Assembly (NCBI GenBank): GCA_964649145.1
Contig: CAZYOQ010000004.1
Coordinates: forward strand, 1-64,000
Direction of reading: 5' to 3'
Length of the DNA: 64,000 nucleotides
DNA from: MGBC163016 sp964649145
GTDB taxonomy: Bacteria; Actinomycetota; Coriobacteriia; Coriobacteriales; Eggerthellaceae
This document shows positions 31,142 to 40,322 of the stretch, one piece after another. Numbering within the stretch: position 1 is the first letter of the stretch; every line of letters starts with the position of its first letter. The notes beneath the pieces were generated by a model, which was not told where the DNA came from, searched no databases, and saw only the letters and a list, made by a program, of their open reading frames with translations. A program made the translations under genes and the position numbers.

Positions 31142-34072
31142 ATGCCGCAGACAGATATCGTTATCAAGGGTGCTCGCGAGCACAACCTCAAAGACGTCGA
31201 TCTAACCATCCCAAGAGACAAATTAACCGTTATAACAGGGCTTTCTGGCTCTGGTAAGTCTTCTTTGGCATTCGACACCATATATGCGGAAGGACAGCGA
31301 CGCTATGTCGAAAGTCTTTCAAGTTATGCTCGAATGTTTTTGGGGCAGATGAACAAACCCGATATCGATTCAATCGACGGGCTTTCTCCTGCTGTTTCTA
31401 TCGACCAGAAAACCACTTCCAAAAATCCTCGTTCAACCGTTGGAACCACCACAGAGATATACGACTATCTTCGTTTGCTATTTGCCAGAATAGGAATCCC
31501 ACACTGCCCTATATGTGGGCGTGTTATCAAAAAACAAACAACCGACCAGGTTACAGATGAGATTATCGCTCTTGGAGGCGGCGAGCCTCTGAAGGCGGCC
31601 ATCATGGCTCCTGTGATTACCGGGCGCAAAGGCGAGTTCACCAAGCTCTTCGCCGACCTTGCGAAAGAGGGCTTCACACGCGTTCGCGTAGATGGCGAGC
31701 AGATGCGTCTCGATGAAGGATCAATCACCCTTAAGAAGAACTTCAAGCATTTTATTGACGTCATAGTTGATAGGGTTGTGCTAAAAGAATCGGCCACAAG
31801 AAGAATTGCCGAAGCTGTAGAACTTGCTACCCAGCTATCAGATGGCCGCGTTCTTGTTCAAGTGCTTGATGGAGAAGGTAAGGCGAAAGCTGGCGAGTCG
31901 CAAGTCTCTTCGGGCGCGAAAGGGTCGCTAAATGAAGGCGAATATCTTTTTTCGCTTGCGCTTGCTTGCCCAGAACATGGCTTCTCGATGGATGAACTTC
32001 ATCCCCGCGACTTCTCTTTTAATGCGCCATACGGGTCGTGTCCTGAATGCTTTGGCATAGGCAGCAAGGAAGAGGTTGACGAGTCGCTAATAATTACCGA
32101 TACCTCCCTTTCCGTTGCAGAAGGCGTAATTAGCCCGCTTAAATACGGAAACTATTATCCGCAAGTGCTTAAAGCGGTTGTTCACCATATGGGCGAATCT
32201 GAAAATACGCCCTGGGAAGATCTTTCCCCGAAAACCCGCAAGGCGCTTATGCACGGGCTTGGAAGCGAGAGGGTGAAGGTCGAATATACGAAGCTCGATG
32301 GCTTGCACACTCACTGGTATATCGAATGGGAAGGTGTACTTGAGGCGGTAAAACGTAAGTTCAGCGAAGCTGACACCGACAAGAAGCGCGAGAAACTGCA
32401 GTCGTATTTTGCGACAATTCCTTGTAAGGCTTGCAAGGGCAAGCGTCTGAAGCCTGAGATTTTGGCCGTTACGGTTGGGGGCAAGAATATCCATGAGGTA
32501 ACCGAACTTTCCGCCAAGAAGTGCTATGACTTCTTTGCATCGTTGAAGCTGGAAAGTAAGCAAGATGCTTTTATTGCGACCCCTATTATCAAAGAGATAC
32601 TTGCCAGGTTGAAGTTTCTGGTAGATGTTGGCCTTGACTATTTGACTCTTGAGCGCGCCACAGCAACTCTATCTGGCGGCGAGGCACAAAGGATCCGCTT
32701 GGCAACTCAAATTGGCGCAGGTCTTATGGGTGTTCTTTACATTTTGGATGAACCTTCTATTGGACTTCACCAAAGAGATAACGCACGTCTTATCCAAACG
32801 CTTGAGCGTCTGCGCGACTTAGGAAACACCGTAATTGTGGTCGAACACGACGAGGACACCATTCGAAGCGCCGACTATGTTGTAGACATGGGGCCGTTTG
32901 CAGGAGAACATGGCGGCTATGTAACAGCTGCTGGAAGTCCTGAAGAACTTATGGAGGCAGAAGGCTCCATTACCGCCGACTATTTATCTGGACGCAAGCA
33001 GATTCCCGTGCCAAAGACGCGGCGAAAGCCAAAAAAGGGAAAACTGAAGCTAACAGGGGCTGCGCAGAACAATCTTAGAAATGTAGCGTTAGAAGTTCCA
33101 CTTGGAACATTCACTGTTGTTACGGGCGTCTCAGGGTCTGGCAAAAGCTCGCTTATAAACGACACTCTTGCTCCGATACTTGCCAATAGGCTAAATCACG
33201 CTCATAGGCCATCGGGTCCTTATAAGAAAATATCGGGCTTAGAGGCTCTCGACAAGGTAGTCAACATCGACCAAAGCCCTATTGGTCGCACGCCCCGCTC
33301 AAATCCTGCAACCTATATAGGACTTTGGGATGATATCCGTAACCTGTTCGCATCTACACAAGAATCGAAGGCCAGAGGATATTCGCCCGGAAGGTTTTCG
33401 TTCAACGTTAAAGGTGGGCGTTGCGAGGCCTGCAAAGGCGATGGCCAGATAAAGATAGAGATGCACTTTCTGCCTGACATTTATGTACCTTGTGAGGTAT
33501 GTGAGGGTACACGCTACAATCGCGAGACGCTTCAGGTCACATATCGCGGCAAAAATATCTCTGAGGTATTGGATATGACGGTAGATGATGCTCTTGCGTT
33601 CTTCGAGAACATCCCTGCTGTAAAGCGCAAGCTGCAAACACTTAAAGATGTGGGTCTTGGCTATATTAGGCTAGGTCAGCCTGCCACAACGCTTTCGGGT
33701 GGCGAGGCACAGCGAGTGAAACTTTCAAGTGAGCTGCAGAAAAGATCCACTGGCAAGACCTTCTACATTCTTGATGAACCCACAACAGGCCTACATTTTG
33801 AAGATGTGAAGCAACTGCTTGCTGTGCTTCAACGCCTAGTCGATAGTGGCAACACTGTGCTTGTTATCGAACATAACCTTGACGTGATTAAATCGGCTGA
33901 CCATATAGTTGACCTTGGTCCTGAAGGCGGCGATAAAGGAGGCCTTATTATCGCGACTGGCACGCCAGAGCAAGTCGCTAATGAAAAAGGTAGCTATACA
34001 GGGCAATTTCTGAAGCGTGTTTTAGCATTTGCAGGTGAAGATGCAGCTATGACAGAAAGCAAAAAAGGTTAG
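31142..34072 (+). CDS. uvrA: Excinuclease ABC subunit A
   Basis: UvrA finds bulky DNA lesions and loads UvrB in nucleotide-excision repair. The 976-residue protein has both ABC modules: Walker A GLSGSGKSS near residue 33 and GVSGSGKSS near 664. Signature motifs LSGGEAQRIRLATQIG and LSGGEAQRVKLSSEL are present, as is YILDEPSIGLHQRD. Zinc motifs CPICG near 119, CPEC and CKAC, and the C-terminal CEACKGDGQIKIEMHFLPD with CEVCEGTRY are complete. The length is standard. A LexA-like box upstream suggests SOS induction. Confidence 0.97.
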   Translation: MPQTDIVIKGAREHNLKDVDLTIPRDKLTVITGLSGSGKSSLAFDTIYAEGQRRYVESLSSYARMFLGQMNKPDIDSIDGLSPAVSIDQKTTSKNPRSTVGTTTEIYDYLRLLFARIGIPHCPICGRVIKKQTTDQVTDEIIALGGGEPLKAAIMAPVITGRKGEFTKLFADLAKEGFTRVRVDGEQMRLDEGSITLKKNFKHFIDVIVDRVVLKESATRRIAEAVELATQLSDGRVLVQVLDGEGKAKAGESQVSSGAKGSLNEGEYLFSLALACPEHGFSMDELHPRDFSFNAPYGSCPECFGIGSKEEVDESLIITDTSLSVAEGVISPLKYGNYYPQVLKAVVHHMGESENTPWEDLSPKTRKALMHGLGSERVKVEYTKLDGLHTHWYIEWEGVLEAVKRKFSEADTDKKREKLQSYFATIPCKACKGKRLKPEILAVTVGGKNIHEVTELSAKKCYDFFASLKLESKQDAFIATPIIKEILARLKFLVDVGLDYLTLERATATLSGGEAQRIRLATQIGAGLMGVLYILDEPSIGLHQRDNARLIQTLERLRDLGNTVIVVEHDEDTIRSADYVVDMGPFAGEHGGYVTAAGSPEELMEAEGSITADYLSGRKQIPVPKTRRKPKKGKLKLTGAAQNNLRNVALEVPLGTFTVVTGVSGSGKSSLINDTLAPILANRLNHAHRPSGPYKKISGLEALDKVVNIDQSPIGRTPRSNPATYIGLWDDIRNLFASTQESKARGYSPGRFSFNVKGGRCEACKGDGQIKIEMHFLPDIYVPCEVCEGTRYNRETLQVTYRGKNISEVLDMTVDDALAFFENIPAVKRKLQTLKDVGLGYIRLGQPATTLSGGEAQRVKLSSELQKRSTGKTFYILDEPTTGLHFEDVKQLLAVLQRLVDSGNTVLVIEHNLDVIKSADHIVDLGPEGGDKGGLIIATGTPEQVANEKGSYTGQFLKRVLAFAGEDAAMTESKKG

Positions 34073-34075
34073 AAA

Positions 34076-34843
34076 ATGGGCGACGCCTCGCGCAAAATTC
34101 CTCGCGAGAAAATCGCGCTTGTCATCTTTGTGGCCATGATAATCGCAGGCCTTACCCTTGCCAGCATGTATTTTTTGGTAGGGCGTCAATTAAACACAAC
34201 GGCTACCGTGGTCGATGATGCTACAGGCAATATGCAGGATTATTCGATAGTGGCTTTCGCTGGCGTAGCTAAAGACCCTAAGCTTGTAGATGTATCCAAG
34301 AGCGAGGAATCTTTAGGCGAAGATGTTTATGCGCGCGCGCTTGGACAAGCTGCTGCTTCTAGCGTTAAGTCTGAACTAATTAGCGCTTATAAGCAATTAG
34401 ATGTTCACTCCTCTCTTTTAGGAAACCACCTCTTTGTTTCCGATGTTCGAAATGCTTATGAGCTAAAAGGTGCTGAAGTCATCACTATAGATATCTCTAA
34501 CCTAAAAAAATATAGCGAACCTACCATTATCGGGTCTGGAATGAGAACATTCGGCGTCTTTTCCACCACTACATATATTTCAAAAGCTAAGCTCAAAACT
34601 CTTGTTGAGGGACTACGCACTAAAGGTGCACAAAGTATTATCTGCCTGACCACAAATATTTCCAATTTGTCTACATTTAACGGGTTGGATGCTGTCGTCT
34701 CCCTTACGAATGTTTCCGACGAGGAAAGAAGTGCATCCCTAGGCTCTACCCTGCTTATCGATGCGCCTTCAAAAGATGAGGTAGGGGTCATACTTTTTTC
34801 TAAGACGAATGTCTCTTCCTACAAGACTGTTAAGACCATTTAA
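34076..34843 (+). CDS. Unrecognised membrane-anchored protein
   Basis: I do not recognise this 255-residue protein. It has a basic N-terminus and one membrane helix at about residues 14-36 (ALVIFVAMIIAGLTLASMYF). The soluble part, presumably outside, has alternating beta and helix, with LKTLVEGLRTKGAQSIICLT near residue 180 and a Ser/Thr-rich C-terminus. The segment VVDDATGNMQDYSIVAFAGV after the helix could start a domain that handles a released or hydrolysed ligand, but no catalytic motif is evident. It starts three bases after the uvrA stop and is probably co-transcribed. I saw no similar gene elsewhere in the window. Confidence 0.7.
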   Translation: MGDASRKIPREKIALVIFVAMIIAGLTLASMYFLVGRQLNTTATVVDDATGNMQDYSIVAFAGVAKDPKLVDVSKSEESLGEDVYARALGQAAASSVKSELISAYKQLDVHSSLLGNHLFVSDVRNAYELKGAEVITIDISNLKKYSEPTIIGSGMRTFGVFSTTTYISKAKLKTLVEGLRTKGAQSIICLTTNISNLSTFNGLDAVVSLTNVSDEERSASLGSTLLIDAPSKDEVGVILFSKTNVSSYKTVKTI

Positions 34844-34895
34844 TCGATTATTGTTCCAAATCAACAAATTTTCATTATTAGTAAACAAATAGAAA

Positions 34896-34901
34896 TATAA
34901 T
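34896..34901 (+). promoter_or_regulatory. Candidate -10 box of gdhA
   Basis: A consensus TATAAT lies about 80 bases before the gdhA start; no good -35 box is visible. Transcription would begin shortly before the three 17-base repeats. Confidence 0.4.
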
Positions 34902-34916
34902 TTTGCATCGGCGCAA

Positions 34917-34967
34917 TCATGCAGCGCTTGAAATCATGCAGCACTCAAAATTATGCAGTACTCAAAC
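34917..34967 (+). repeat. Three tandem 17-bp repeats in the gdhA leader
   Basis: Units at 34917-34933, 34934-34950 and 34951-34967 share the pattern T(C/T)ATGCAG(C/T)(G/A)CT(T/C)(G/A)AA. They end just before the gdhA ribosome-binding site. They could bind a regulator or be a slippage expansion. Confidence 0.75.
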
Positions 34968-34982
34968 ATTTGAGGAGGAAAG

Positions 34983-36314
34983 TTGAAGTACACCGAGCGA
35001 GTTTTGAATGAGGTCAAAGAGAAGAACCCCGAACAGCCGGAGTTCATCCAGGCCGTAACCGAAGTTTTGCAGTCATTGGAGCCAGTCATTGATGCACATC
35101 CAGAATACGAACAGGCAGCTTTGCTCGAAAGGTTGGTCGAGCCTGAGCGCGTTATCATGTTCAGGGTTCCTTGGGTAGACGACGCGGGCAAGGTTCACGT
35201 GAACCGTGGTTTCCGAGTCCAGTTCAATGGCGCTATTGGTCCTTACAAGGGAGGCCTTCGACTTCACCCATCCGTCAATCTGGGAATCATCAAGTTTTTG
35301 GGCTTCGAGCAGATTTTCAAGAACAGCCTCACCACTCTTCCAATGGGAGGCGGCAAGGGTGGAAGCGATTTCGACCCAAAGGGCAAATCTGATAACGAGA
35401 TTATGCGCTTCTGCCAGTCTTTCATGAGCGAACTCTTCCGCCATATTGGTGCGGATTGCGATGTTCCTGCTGGCGATATCGGAACAGGCGCCCGTGAGAT
35501 TGGCTATATGTTTGGCCAATACAAGAAGCTCAAGAACACTTTCGAAGGCGTTCTTACAGGTAAAGGCCTTTCGTTTGGAGGATCCCTTGCCCGCACAGAG
35601 GCAACGGGATATGGCCTTGTCTACATTACGCAGGAATACCTGAAGTCCAAAGGTGACAGCTTCGAAGGTAAGACAGTTTGCGTTTCTGGTTCTGGCAATG
35701 TAGCAATTTACGCTACCCAGAAGGCACAGCAGCTTGGTGCTAAGGTTGTGACAATGTCTGATTCGACTGGTTGGATTCACGATCCTGAAGGCATTGATGT
35801 TGACCTTATCAAGCAAATCAAAGAGGTCGAGCGCGCACGTATTCGTGAATATGCAAACCGCAAAGATGGGGTTGAATATCACGAGGGTCGCGGCGTTTGG
35901 GTCACTCCATGCGATATCGCTCTTCCATGCGCCACTCAAAACGAGGTCTTTATTGAAGACACCCAGGCGCTTGTGAAAAATGGTTGCAAGGTTTTGGCCG
36001 AGGGCGCAAACATGCCTACCACAATCGAGGCCACCGAATATTTGCAGGAAAACGGTGTCTGCTTTATTCCTGGCAAGGCTGCTAACGCTGGTGGCGTTGC
36101 AACATCAGGCCTTGAGATGTCGCAGAACTCCGAGCGTCTCTCCTGGACATTTGAAGAGGTTGACGAGAGACTTCATGGCATCATGGTTTCTATTTTCAAT
36201 GCAATTGATGATGCTGCTCGCCGTTATGGTCATGAGGGCAACTATGTTATGGGTGCAAATATTGCGGGCTTCGAAAAGGTTGCTGACGCAATGATGGCTC
36301 AGGGCATCGTCTAA
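34983..36314 (+). CDS. gdhA: NADP-type glutamate dehydrogenase
   Basis: GdhA interconverts 2-oxoglutarate plus ammonia with glutamate. The 443-residue protein belongs to the hexameric small class. It shows RGFRVQFNGAIGPYKGGLR near residue 75, the catalytic region LTTLPMGGGKGGSDFDPKG near 117, DVPAGDIGTGAREIGYM near 160, and the Rossmann motif VSGSGNVAIYA near 236. The TTG start has GAGGAGG five bases upstream. The length matches NADP-dependent enzymes, though the cofactor is assigned by class only. The leader carries three 17-bp repeats, and a terminator follows. Confidence 0.96.
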   Translation: MKYTERVLNEVKEKNPEQPEFIQAVTEVLQSLEPVIDAHPEYEQAALLERLVEPERVIMFRVPWVDDAGKVHVNRGFRVQFNGAIGPYKGGLRLHPSVNLGIIKFLGFEQIFKNSLTTLPMGGGKGGSDFDPKGKSDNEIMRFCQSFMSELFRHIGADCDVPAGDIGTGAREIGYMFGQYKKLKNTFEGVLTGKGLSFGGSLARTEATGYGLVYITQEYLKSKGDSFEGKTVCVSGSGNVAIYATQKAQQLGAKVVTMSDSTGWIHDPEGIDVDLIKQIKEVERARIREYANRKDGVEYHEGRGVWVTPCDIALPCATQNEVFIEDTQALVKNGCKVLAEGANMPTTIEATEYLQENGVCFIPGKAANAGGVATSGLEMSQNSERLSWTFEEVDERLHGIMVSIFNAIDDAARRYGHEGNYVMGANIAGFEKVADAMMAQGIV

Positions 36315-36369
36315 ACTACGACGTCCCAAGGCATCGTGTAATATAGCATCACGCCTATCCGCATATTTT

Positions 36370-36402
36370 AGAGCCGGCGCTTGGGGGCGTCGGCTCTTTT
36401 TA
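36370..36402 (+). terminator. Rho-independent terminator of gdhA
   Basis: AGAGCCGGCGC at 36370-36380 pairs with GCGTCGGCTCT at 36387-36397 (one mismatch or wobble) and runs into six T. The rnhA ribosome-binding site follows shortly after. Confidence 0.85.
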
Positions 36403-36422
36403 ATCTTTTCAAGAGAGGAAAG

Positions 36423-36914
36423 ATGCCGCAAGTCGATTTATATTCTGATGGCTCTTCTAGGGGCAACCCAGGCCCTGGCGGCTATGGCTGCATCCTTGTT
36501 TTTGAAACAAGTGATGGCAAACGTCATGAAAAAGAGTTCTCATGCGGGTATGAAAACACCACTAATAACCGTATGGAGCTAATGGGAGTAATTGTGGGCT
36601 TTGAGGCGCTTAAGCGCCTCTGCAAGGTACACGTCGTTACAGATTCCCAATATGTTGTGAACGCTTTCAACAAGAATTGGATAGGGTCGTGGATCTCAAA
36701 AGGCTGGAAGGGAGCCGGAAACAAGCCCGTCAAGAACGTCGACTTGTGGCAAAGGCTCCTAAAAGCCATGGAAGGGCATGAAGCGACGTTCGAGTGGGTG
36801 AAGGGTCACGCTGGGCACCCATACAACGAACGCTGCGATGAACTAGCCACAAAAGCAGCTGATTCAGATAACCTGCAAGTCGATAAAGGGATGGCTGAAA
36901 GCGTACGGGGATGA
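36423..36914 (+). CDS. rnhA: Ribonuclease HI
   Basis: RNase HI degrades the RNA strand of RNA-DNA hybrids. The 163-residue protein has the catalytic D-E-D-D set: YSDGSSRGNPGPGGYG near residue 6, NNRMELMGVIVGFEAL near 44, VTDSQYVVNAFNKNWI near 69, and GHAGHPYNERCDELA near 128. The ATG at 36423 follows GAGAGGAAAG; a TTG at 36381 would overlap the gdhA terminator and is unlikely. The window also carries RNase HII at 13407. A 168-bp inverted repeat begins at its stop codon. Confidence 0.96.
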   Translation: MPQVDLYSDGSSRGNPGPGGYGCILVFETSDGKRHEKEFSCGYENTTNNRMELMGVIVGFEALKRLCKVHVVTDSQYVVNAFNKNWIGSWISKGWKGAGNKPVKNVDLWQRLLKAMEGHEATFEWVKGHAGHPYNERCDELATKAADSDNLQVDKGMAESVRG

Positions 36915-37077
36915 TTATGATGCGATTCTTCGAGCAAGCTTTCGCACCCGATGCGTGATTTTTTCGAAGCCGCTGCGGAACTCGCTCGCTGCGCTCGCTC
37001 AAACAGTCCTCGCAAACCCGCTTCGAAAAAATCACGCATCTGCTCAAGAAAGCTCGAATAATTGCATCATAATCATC
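36910..37077. repeat. 168-bp imperfect inverted repeat between convergent genes
   Basis: The two ends are near-mirror copies. GATGATTATGATGC at 36910-36923 answers GCATCATAATCATC at 37064-37077, and a perfect 21-bp arm (GATGCGTGATTTTTTCGAAGC in two pieces) at 36951-36971 answers 37020-37040. The centre holds direct repeats of CTCGCT around TGCG. It covers nearly the whole gap between rnhA and the convergent dGTPase-like gene. It may be a mobile palindromic element (MITE or REP type) or an extended bidirectional terminator. Confidence 0.75.
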
Positions 37078-37116
37078 TAGCTAATTGGATCAAACTTAGA
37101 AAAGACTTAAAGCAAT

Positions 37117-38343
37117 CTATGAGAAATACCCTCTCATCTTGATATCTTTCAAGCTATCCGGGAAGATGCTCCTATATAGCGCATTGAAGTAGTCATCTGT
37201 CATCGAAGCCATATAGTCGACAACTATGCGATTAGGTTCCTCGCTTGCATAATCTTGGTTATCGATATCGTGGGAGATTTTTGACAGCTTGTCTATATGG
37301 TGTCTGAAAATGGGGGAGTTGCGGTTTTGCATTGTGACATCTTCCAGAAGGCGCTCATAAAGGTCTCTAAACATCTCGTTTACATAATTGTGAGTGCCGT
37401 TGATCATTCCCTCTTTGACATAAATTAGCTCGTAGTTTTGTCGTTTTGCGAGCTTAAGGTCACAAAAGACATCGTCGCTCATACATATCCTGTCCTTGCC
37501 GTAGCTGTTGTTGACGATATCAACGGTAAGGTTATTGATGATTCGGGCATTATCTTTTCCGATAACGACGCTGTCGAATTCCTCTAGCGTATCAATGACT
37601 TCCATGTTTAAAGCATCTGAGCGATCCTTGCCAACGTAGGCAATCATGTCGCTTACGCGTACGACGCATCCTTCCAATGTAGATGGTTTAAGGGTGCCAA
37701 TTACGCTTTCATCTTCAATGCAGGCTTTCTCTAGTTCATCTAAATCTTCGAAAGTTCTTACATTTCCCAAGCCCAGCTTTTGTGTAGCAAATTCCCCGTT
37801 ATGGCAAAGAACCCCATCAAGTGTTTGCAGCGATATATTGCGTGGGTAGAGCTTGTCAAGAACACGGACGGAATGAACATTGTGGTTGAAGAACTTGCCA
37901 GTATGTTCTTCATAGCATTTCGATAGGAAGCGCTCGCCTGCATGGCCGAAAGGGGTGTGGCCAACATCATGGCCTAGCGCTATTGCCTCGATAAGATCGG
38001 TGTTCAAGCCTAAGAGGCGCCCTATTCCTCTAGCAACGCGCGCAACAAGTTGAACGTGAAGGCCTCTTCTTGTTATATCGTCATTATTTACGAAAGAAAA
38101 TACTTGGGTTTTCCCCGCGTATCGGTTGTAAGCAGGAACGTTTACTATCTTTTCGACATCGCGCATGAACGCGGGACGGGTAAGTGTTGCGATATCGTGG
38201 GGGTTGTTCTCGCGACGGATGATATCTTCATCACGAAATGCGTAAGGGCTTACGGCTCCTGTTGCCTTGTCGTGTTTGATCTGCTCGGCTATTGTCGGGT
38301 CGAGTTCTAGATATGGAATCTCGTCATTGCTTTTCGACTTCAT
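37117..38343 (-). CDS. dgt: HD-domain dGTP triphosphohydrolase-like protein
   Basis: Dgt-type enzymes split dNTPs into nucleoside and triphosphate. The 408-residue protein has YRDED-like SPYAFRDEDIIRRENNPHDI near residue 27, and RPAFMRDVEKIVNVPAYNRY. The HD motif, IEAIALGHDVGHTPFGHAGE, lies near residue 124, with the second part VVRVSDMIAYVGKDRSDAL near 225. The ATG at 38343 starts the family-like region; an upstream in-frame start would add 30 atypical residues. It is divergent from dnaG. Substrate preference among dNTPs cannot be read from sequence. Confidence 0.88.
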   Translation of the reverse strand: MKSKSNDEIPYLELDPTIAEQIKHDKATGAVSPYAFRDEDIIRRENNPHDIATLTRPAFMRDVEKIVNVPAYNRYAGKTQVFSFVNNDDITRRGLHVQLVARVARGIGRLLGLNTDLIEAIALGHDVGHTPFGHAGERFLSKCYEEHTGKFFNHNVHSVRVLDKLYPRNISLQTLDGVLCHNGEFATQKLGLGNVRTFEDLDELEKACIEDESVIGTLKPSTLEGCVVRVSDMIAYVGKDRSDALNMEVIDTLEEFDSVVIGKDNARIINNLTVDIVNNSYGKDRICMSDDVFCDLKLAKRQNYELIYVKEGMINGTHNYVNEMFRDLYERLLEDVTMQNRNSPIFRHHIDKLSKISHDIDNQDYASEEPNRIVVDYMASMTDDYFNALYRSIFPDSLKDIKMRGYFS

Positions 38344-38421
38344 ATGAATAAACCTCGTATACTTGTGAGCAAGCGATTTTGAAACATCATAGCAAACACT
38401 ATTTGTAAAGGGGCATCGTCT

Positions 38422-40284
38422 CTGATAAGCCAAGAAGACATACAGAAAGTTCGCGAGGCAACAGATATTGTGTCTCTAGTCTCTGAACGTGTCCCCGTGA
38501 AACAAAAAGGTCGCGACTTCTGGGCTTGCTGCCCGCTTCACCACGAGAAGACTCCTTCTTTTAAGATGGATCCTTCAACGCAGCTTTGGCATTGCTTTGG
38601 ATGTGGAGAAGGCGGAGGCGTTTTTGATTTGGTCATGAAGCTTGACGAACTGTCTTTTCCCGAGGCTGTAAGAAAGCTTGCGGAACGCGCTCATATAGAA
38701 ATTCAAGAAACAAGAGAAGCCCATAAAGATTCTTCCAACAAGCAGCGTCTTAAAGATGCGTGTGCTGCTGCAGCTGCTTTCTATCACACCCAGCTCATGC
38801 GCATTAAAGGCCAAGGCCAAGATGAAGCTCGGGCATATCTTGGCTCACGTGGTCTTGGGGGCACAATCCCTAAGACGTGGAACTTGGGCTATGCGCCAGG
38901 TGGAAACAGCCTTGTAAGGCACCTAGGCTCAAAGGGCTTCGATTCTAAGGAGATGATTGCGGCCAATTTGGCGATTGTCTCTGATAGTGGAAAGCTGCGC
39001 GATCGCTTCTACAAACGGATTATCTTTCCGATTCGCGATATTGCAGGCGACACAATAGCGTTTGGCGGGCGTACTATTACCGATTCAGGCCCAAAGTATC
39101 TGAACTCGCAGGAGACGCCAATCTTTCATAAGTCGCAGGTTCTTTTTGGACTCGATATGGCGAAAAGCTCAATGGCATCAAGTGGGCGTGCCATTGTGAC
39201 AGAAGGCTATACCGATGTGATTGCAATGCATGAGGCAGGGTTGAAAAACACCGTGGCATCACTTGGCACCTCTTTGACAAGTAGCCACGTGCGAACACTT
39301 TCTCGGCATGCTGGCAAGAGCATCATTTACATTTTCGATGGGGATGAGGCCGGCCAGCGTGCAACCGAGCGTGCGCTCCAGTTTATAGATAAGGCCATAA
39401 CGCCTGAATCAGGTTCGCGCATGATTGATCTCAGGGCGCTTTGCTTGCCTGATGGCCTAGATCCTGCAGACTACCTTGCAAAACATAGCGCAGATGAACT
39501 TTTAGCACTTATTGACGACGCTAAGCCCCTTATTCTTTTCGGAATCGAGAGGCGAATTTCTCGCCATAATGTTTCTACGATTGAGGGAAGGACGAAGGCC
39601 GCTACCGATGCGCTTGATGTGCTTGCCCCTATCAAGGATTCGATCCTTGCTAAGGACTATGCCCGACAGATTGCTTCCATGCTAAACCTTCACGAGGAAG
39701 ACCTTGTGAGCGCATTGTCGAAGCTGAAAGTTCCAAGGTCTTATTCCGAGAACAGCCAGCAAACGCAAAATGGCTCCAAGCCTTCTGCAAAGAAGGAAGA
39801 TGCTGGTGAAGGTCAAAGAACCAAGCTTACGTCTCAAGAAAAAAGTCGTATCAAGACAGAACGCGAGCTTTTGGGTTTGCTCGCGCAAAATCCTACGTGC
39901 CTGCTCTCGAATGCGGAAGCCTTGTCGAAGATAGATTGGCACAGCGAGAAAGACAAAGCTATCTCACAGACCATGATGGCCGCCTTGATGGAACACCCAT
40001 CAATTTCAGCCTCAGAGCTAGTTGGCATCGTAGAGCAATCCATTCCAGGTTCTGGTGCGATACTCACCAGTGCCCGAACAGGCCTTAGTGTTGAGGTCAC
40101 AGATATGATTGACTATCTTCGCGAGGAGCTTCAAATAGGCGATATGGAACAGCGGCTTGCGATTCTTAGAGGCAAGCTGGGTTTTGGTAGCTCAGACACT
40201 AAATCAGGCGAAGCGTTTGAAGAGACAGTGAAGCTTCAGGCCGACATCAATGCCATGAAAAATTCACACAAGCTACCTGAATAG
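38422..40284 (+). CDS. dnaG: DNA primase, probably with a CTG start
   Basis: DnaG makes RNA primers for replication. The 620-residue reading starts at CTG 38422 with ISQEDIQKVREATDIVSLVS, the standard primase opening, and AAAGGGG lies eight bases upstream. No ATG, GTG or TTG in frame precedes the GTG at 38470, which would cut 16 conserved residues. With the CTG start the CHC2 zinc ligands fall at C37, H40, C58 and C61, close to their usual places. The TOPRIM core has IVTEGYTDVIAMHEAG and YIFDGDEAGQRAT, and a C-terminal DnaB-binding part follows. It is divergent from the dGTPase gene. No rpoD follows; def does. Confidence 0.9.
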   Translation: MISQEDIQKVREATDIVSLVSERVPVKQKGRDFWACCPLHHEKTPSFKMDPSTQLWHCFGCGEGGGVFDLVMKLDELSFPEAVRKLAERAHIEIQETREAHKDSSNKQRLKDACAAAAAFYHTQLMRIKGQGQDEARAYLGSRGLGGTIPKTWNLGYAPGGNSLVRHLGSKGFDSKEMIAANLAIVSDSGKLRDRFYKRIIFPIRDIAGDTIAFGGRTITDSGPKYLNSQETPIFHKSQVLFGLDMAKSSMASSGRAIVTEGYTDVIAMHEAGLKNTVASLGTSLTSSHVRTLSRHAGKSIIYIFDGDEAGQRATERALQFIDKAITPESGSRMIDLRALCLPDGLDPADYLAKHSADELLALIDDAKPLILFGIERRISRHNVSTIEGRTKAATDALDVLAPIKDSILAKDYARQIASMLNLHEEDLVSALSKLKVPRSYSENSQQTQNGSKPSAKKEDAGEGQRTKLTSQEKSRIKTERELLGLLAQNPTCLLSNAEALSKIDWHSEKDKAISQTMMAALMEHPSISASELVGIVEQSIPGSGAILTSARTGLSVEVTDMIDYLREELQIGDMEQRLAILRGKLGFGSSDTKSGEAFEETVKLQADINAMKNSHKLPE

Positions 40285-40322
40285 GGCATATAATCATTCC
40301 ACTGATAATTAAGGAGTGGCAC

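Noticed and set aside
34917..34967. CRISPR array
   Set aside because: The 17-base units are directly adjacent with no spacers, and no cas genes are present.
35073..35939. 288-codon open frame on the minus strand
   Set aside because: Antisense to gdhA, whose catalytic motifs are intact; no sign of coding on the other strand.
36910..37077. tRNA or complete insertion sequence
   Set aside because: It has no cloverleaf and no transposase; only the inverted repeat is supported.
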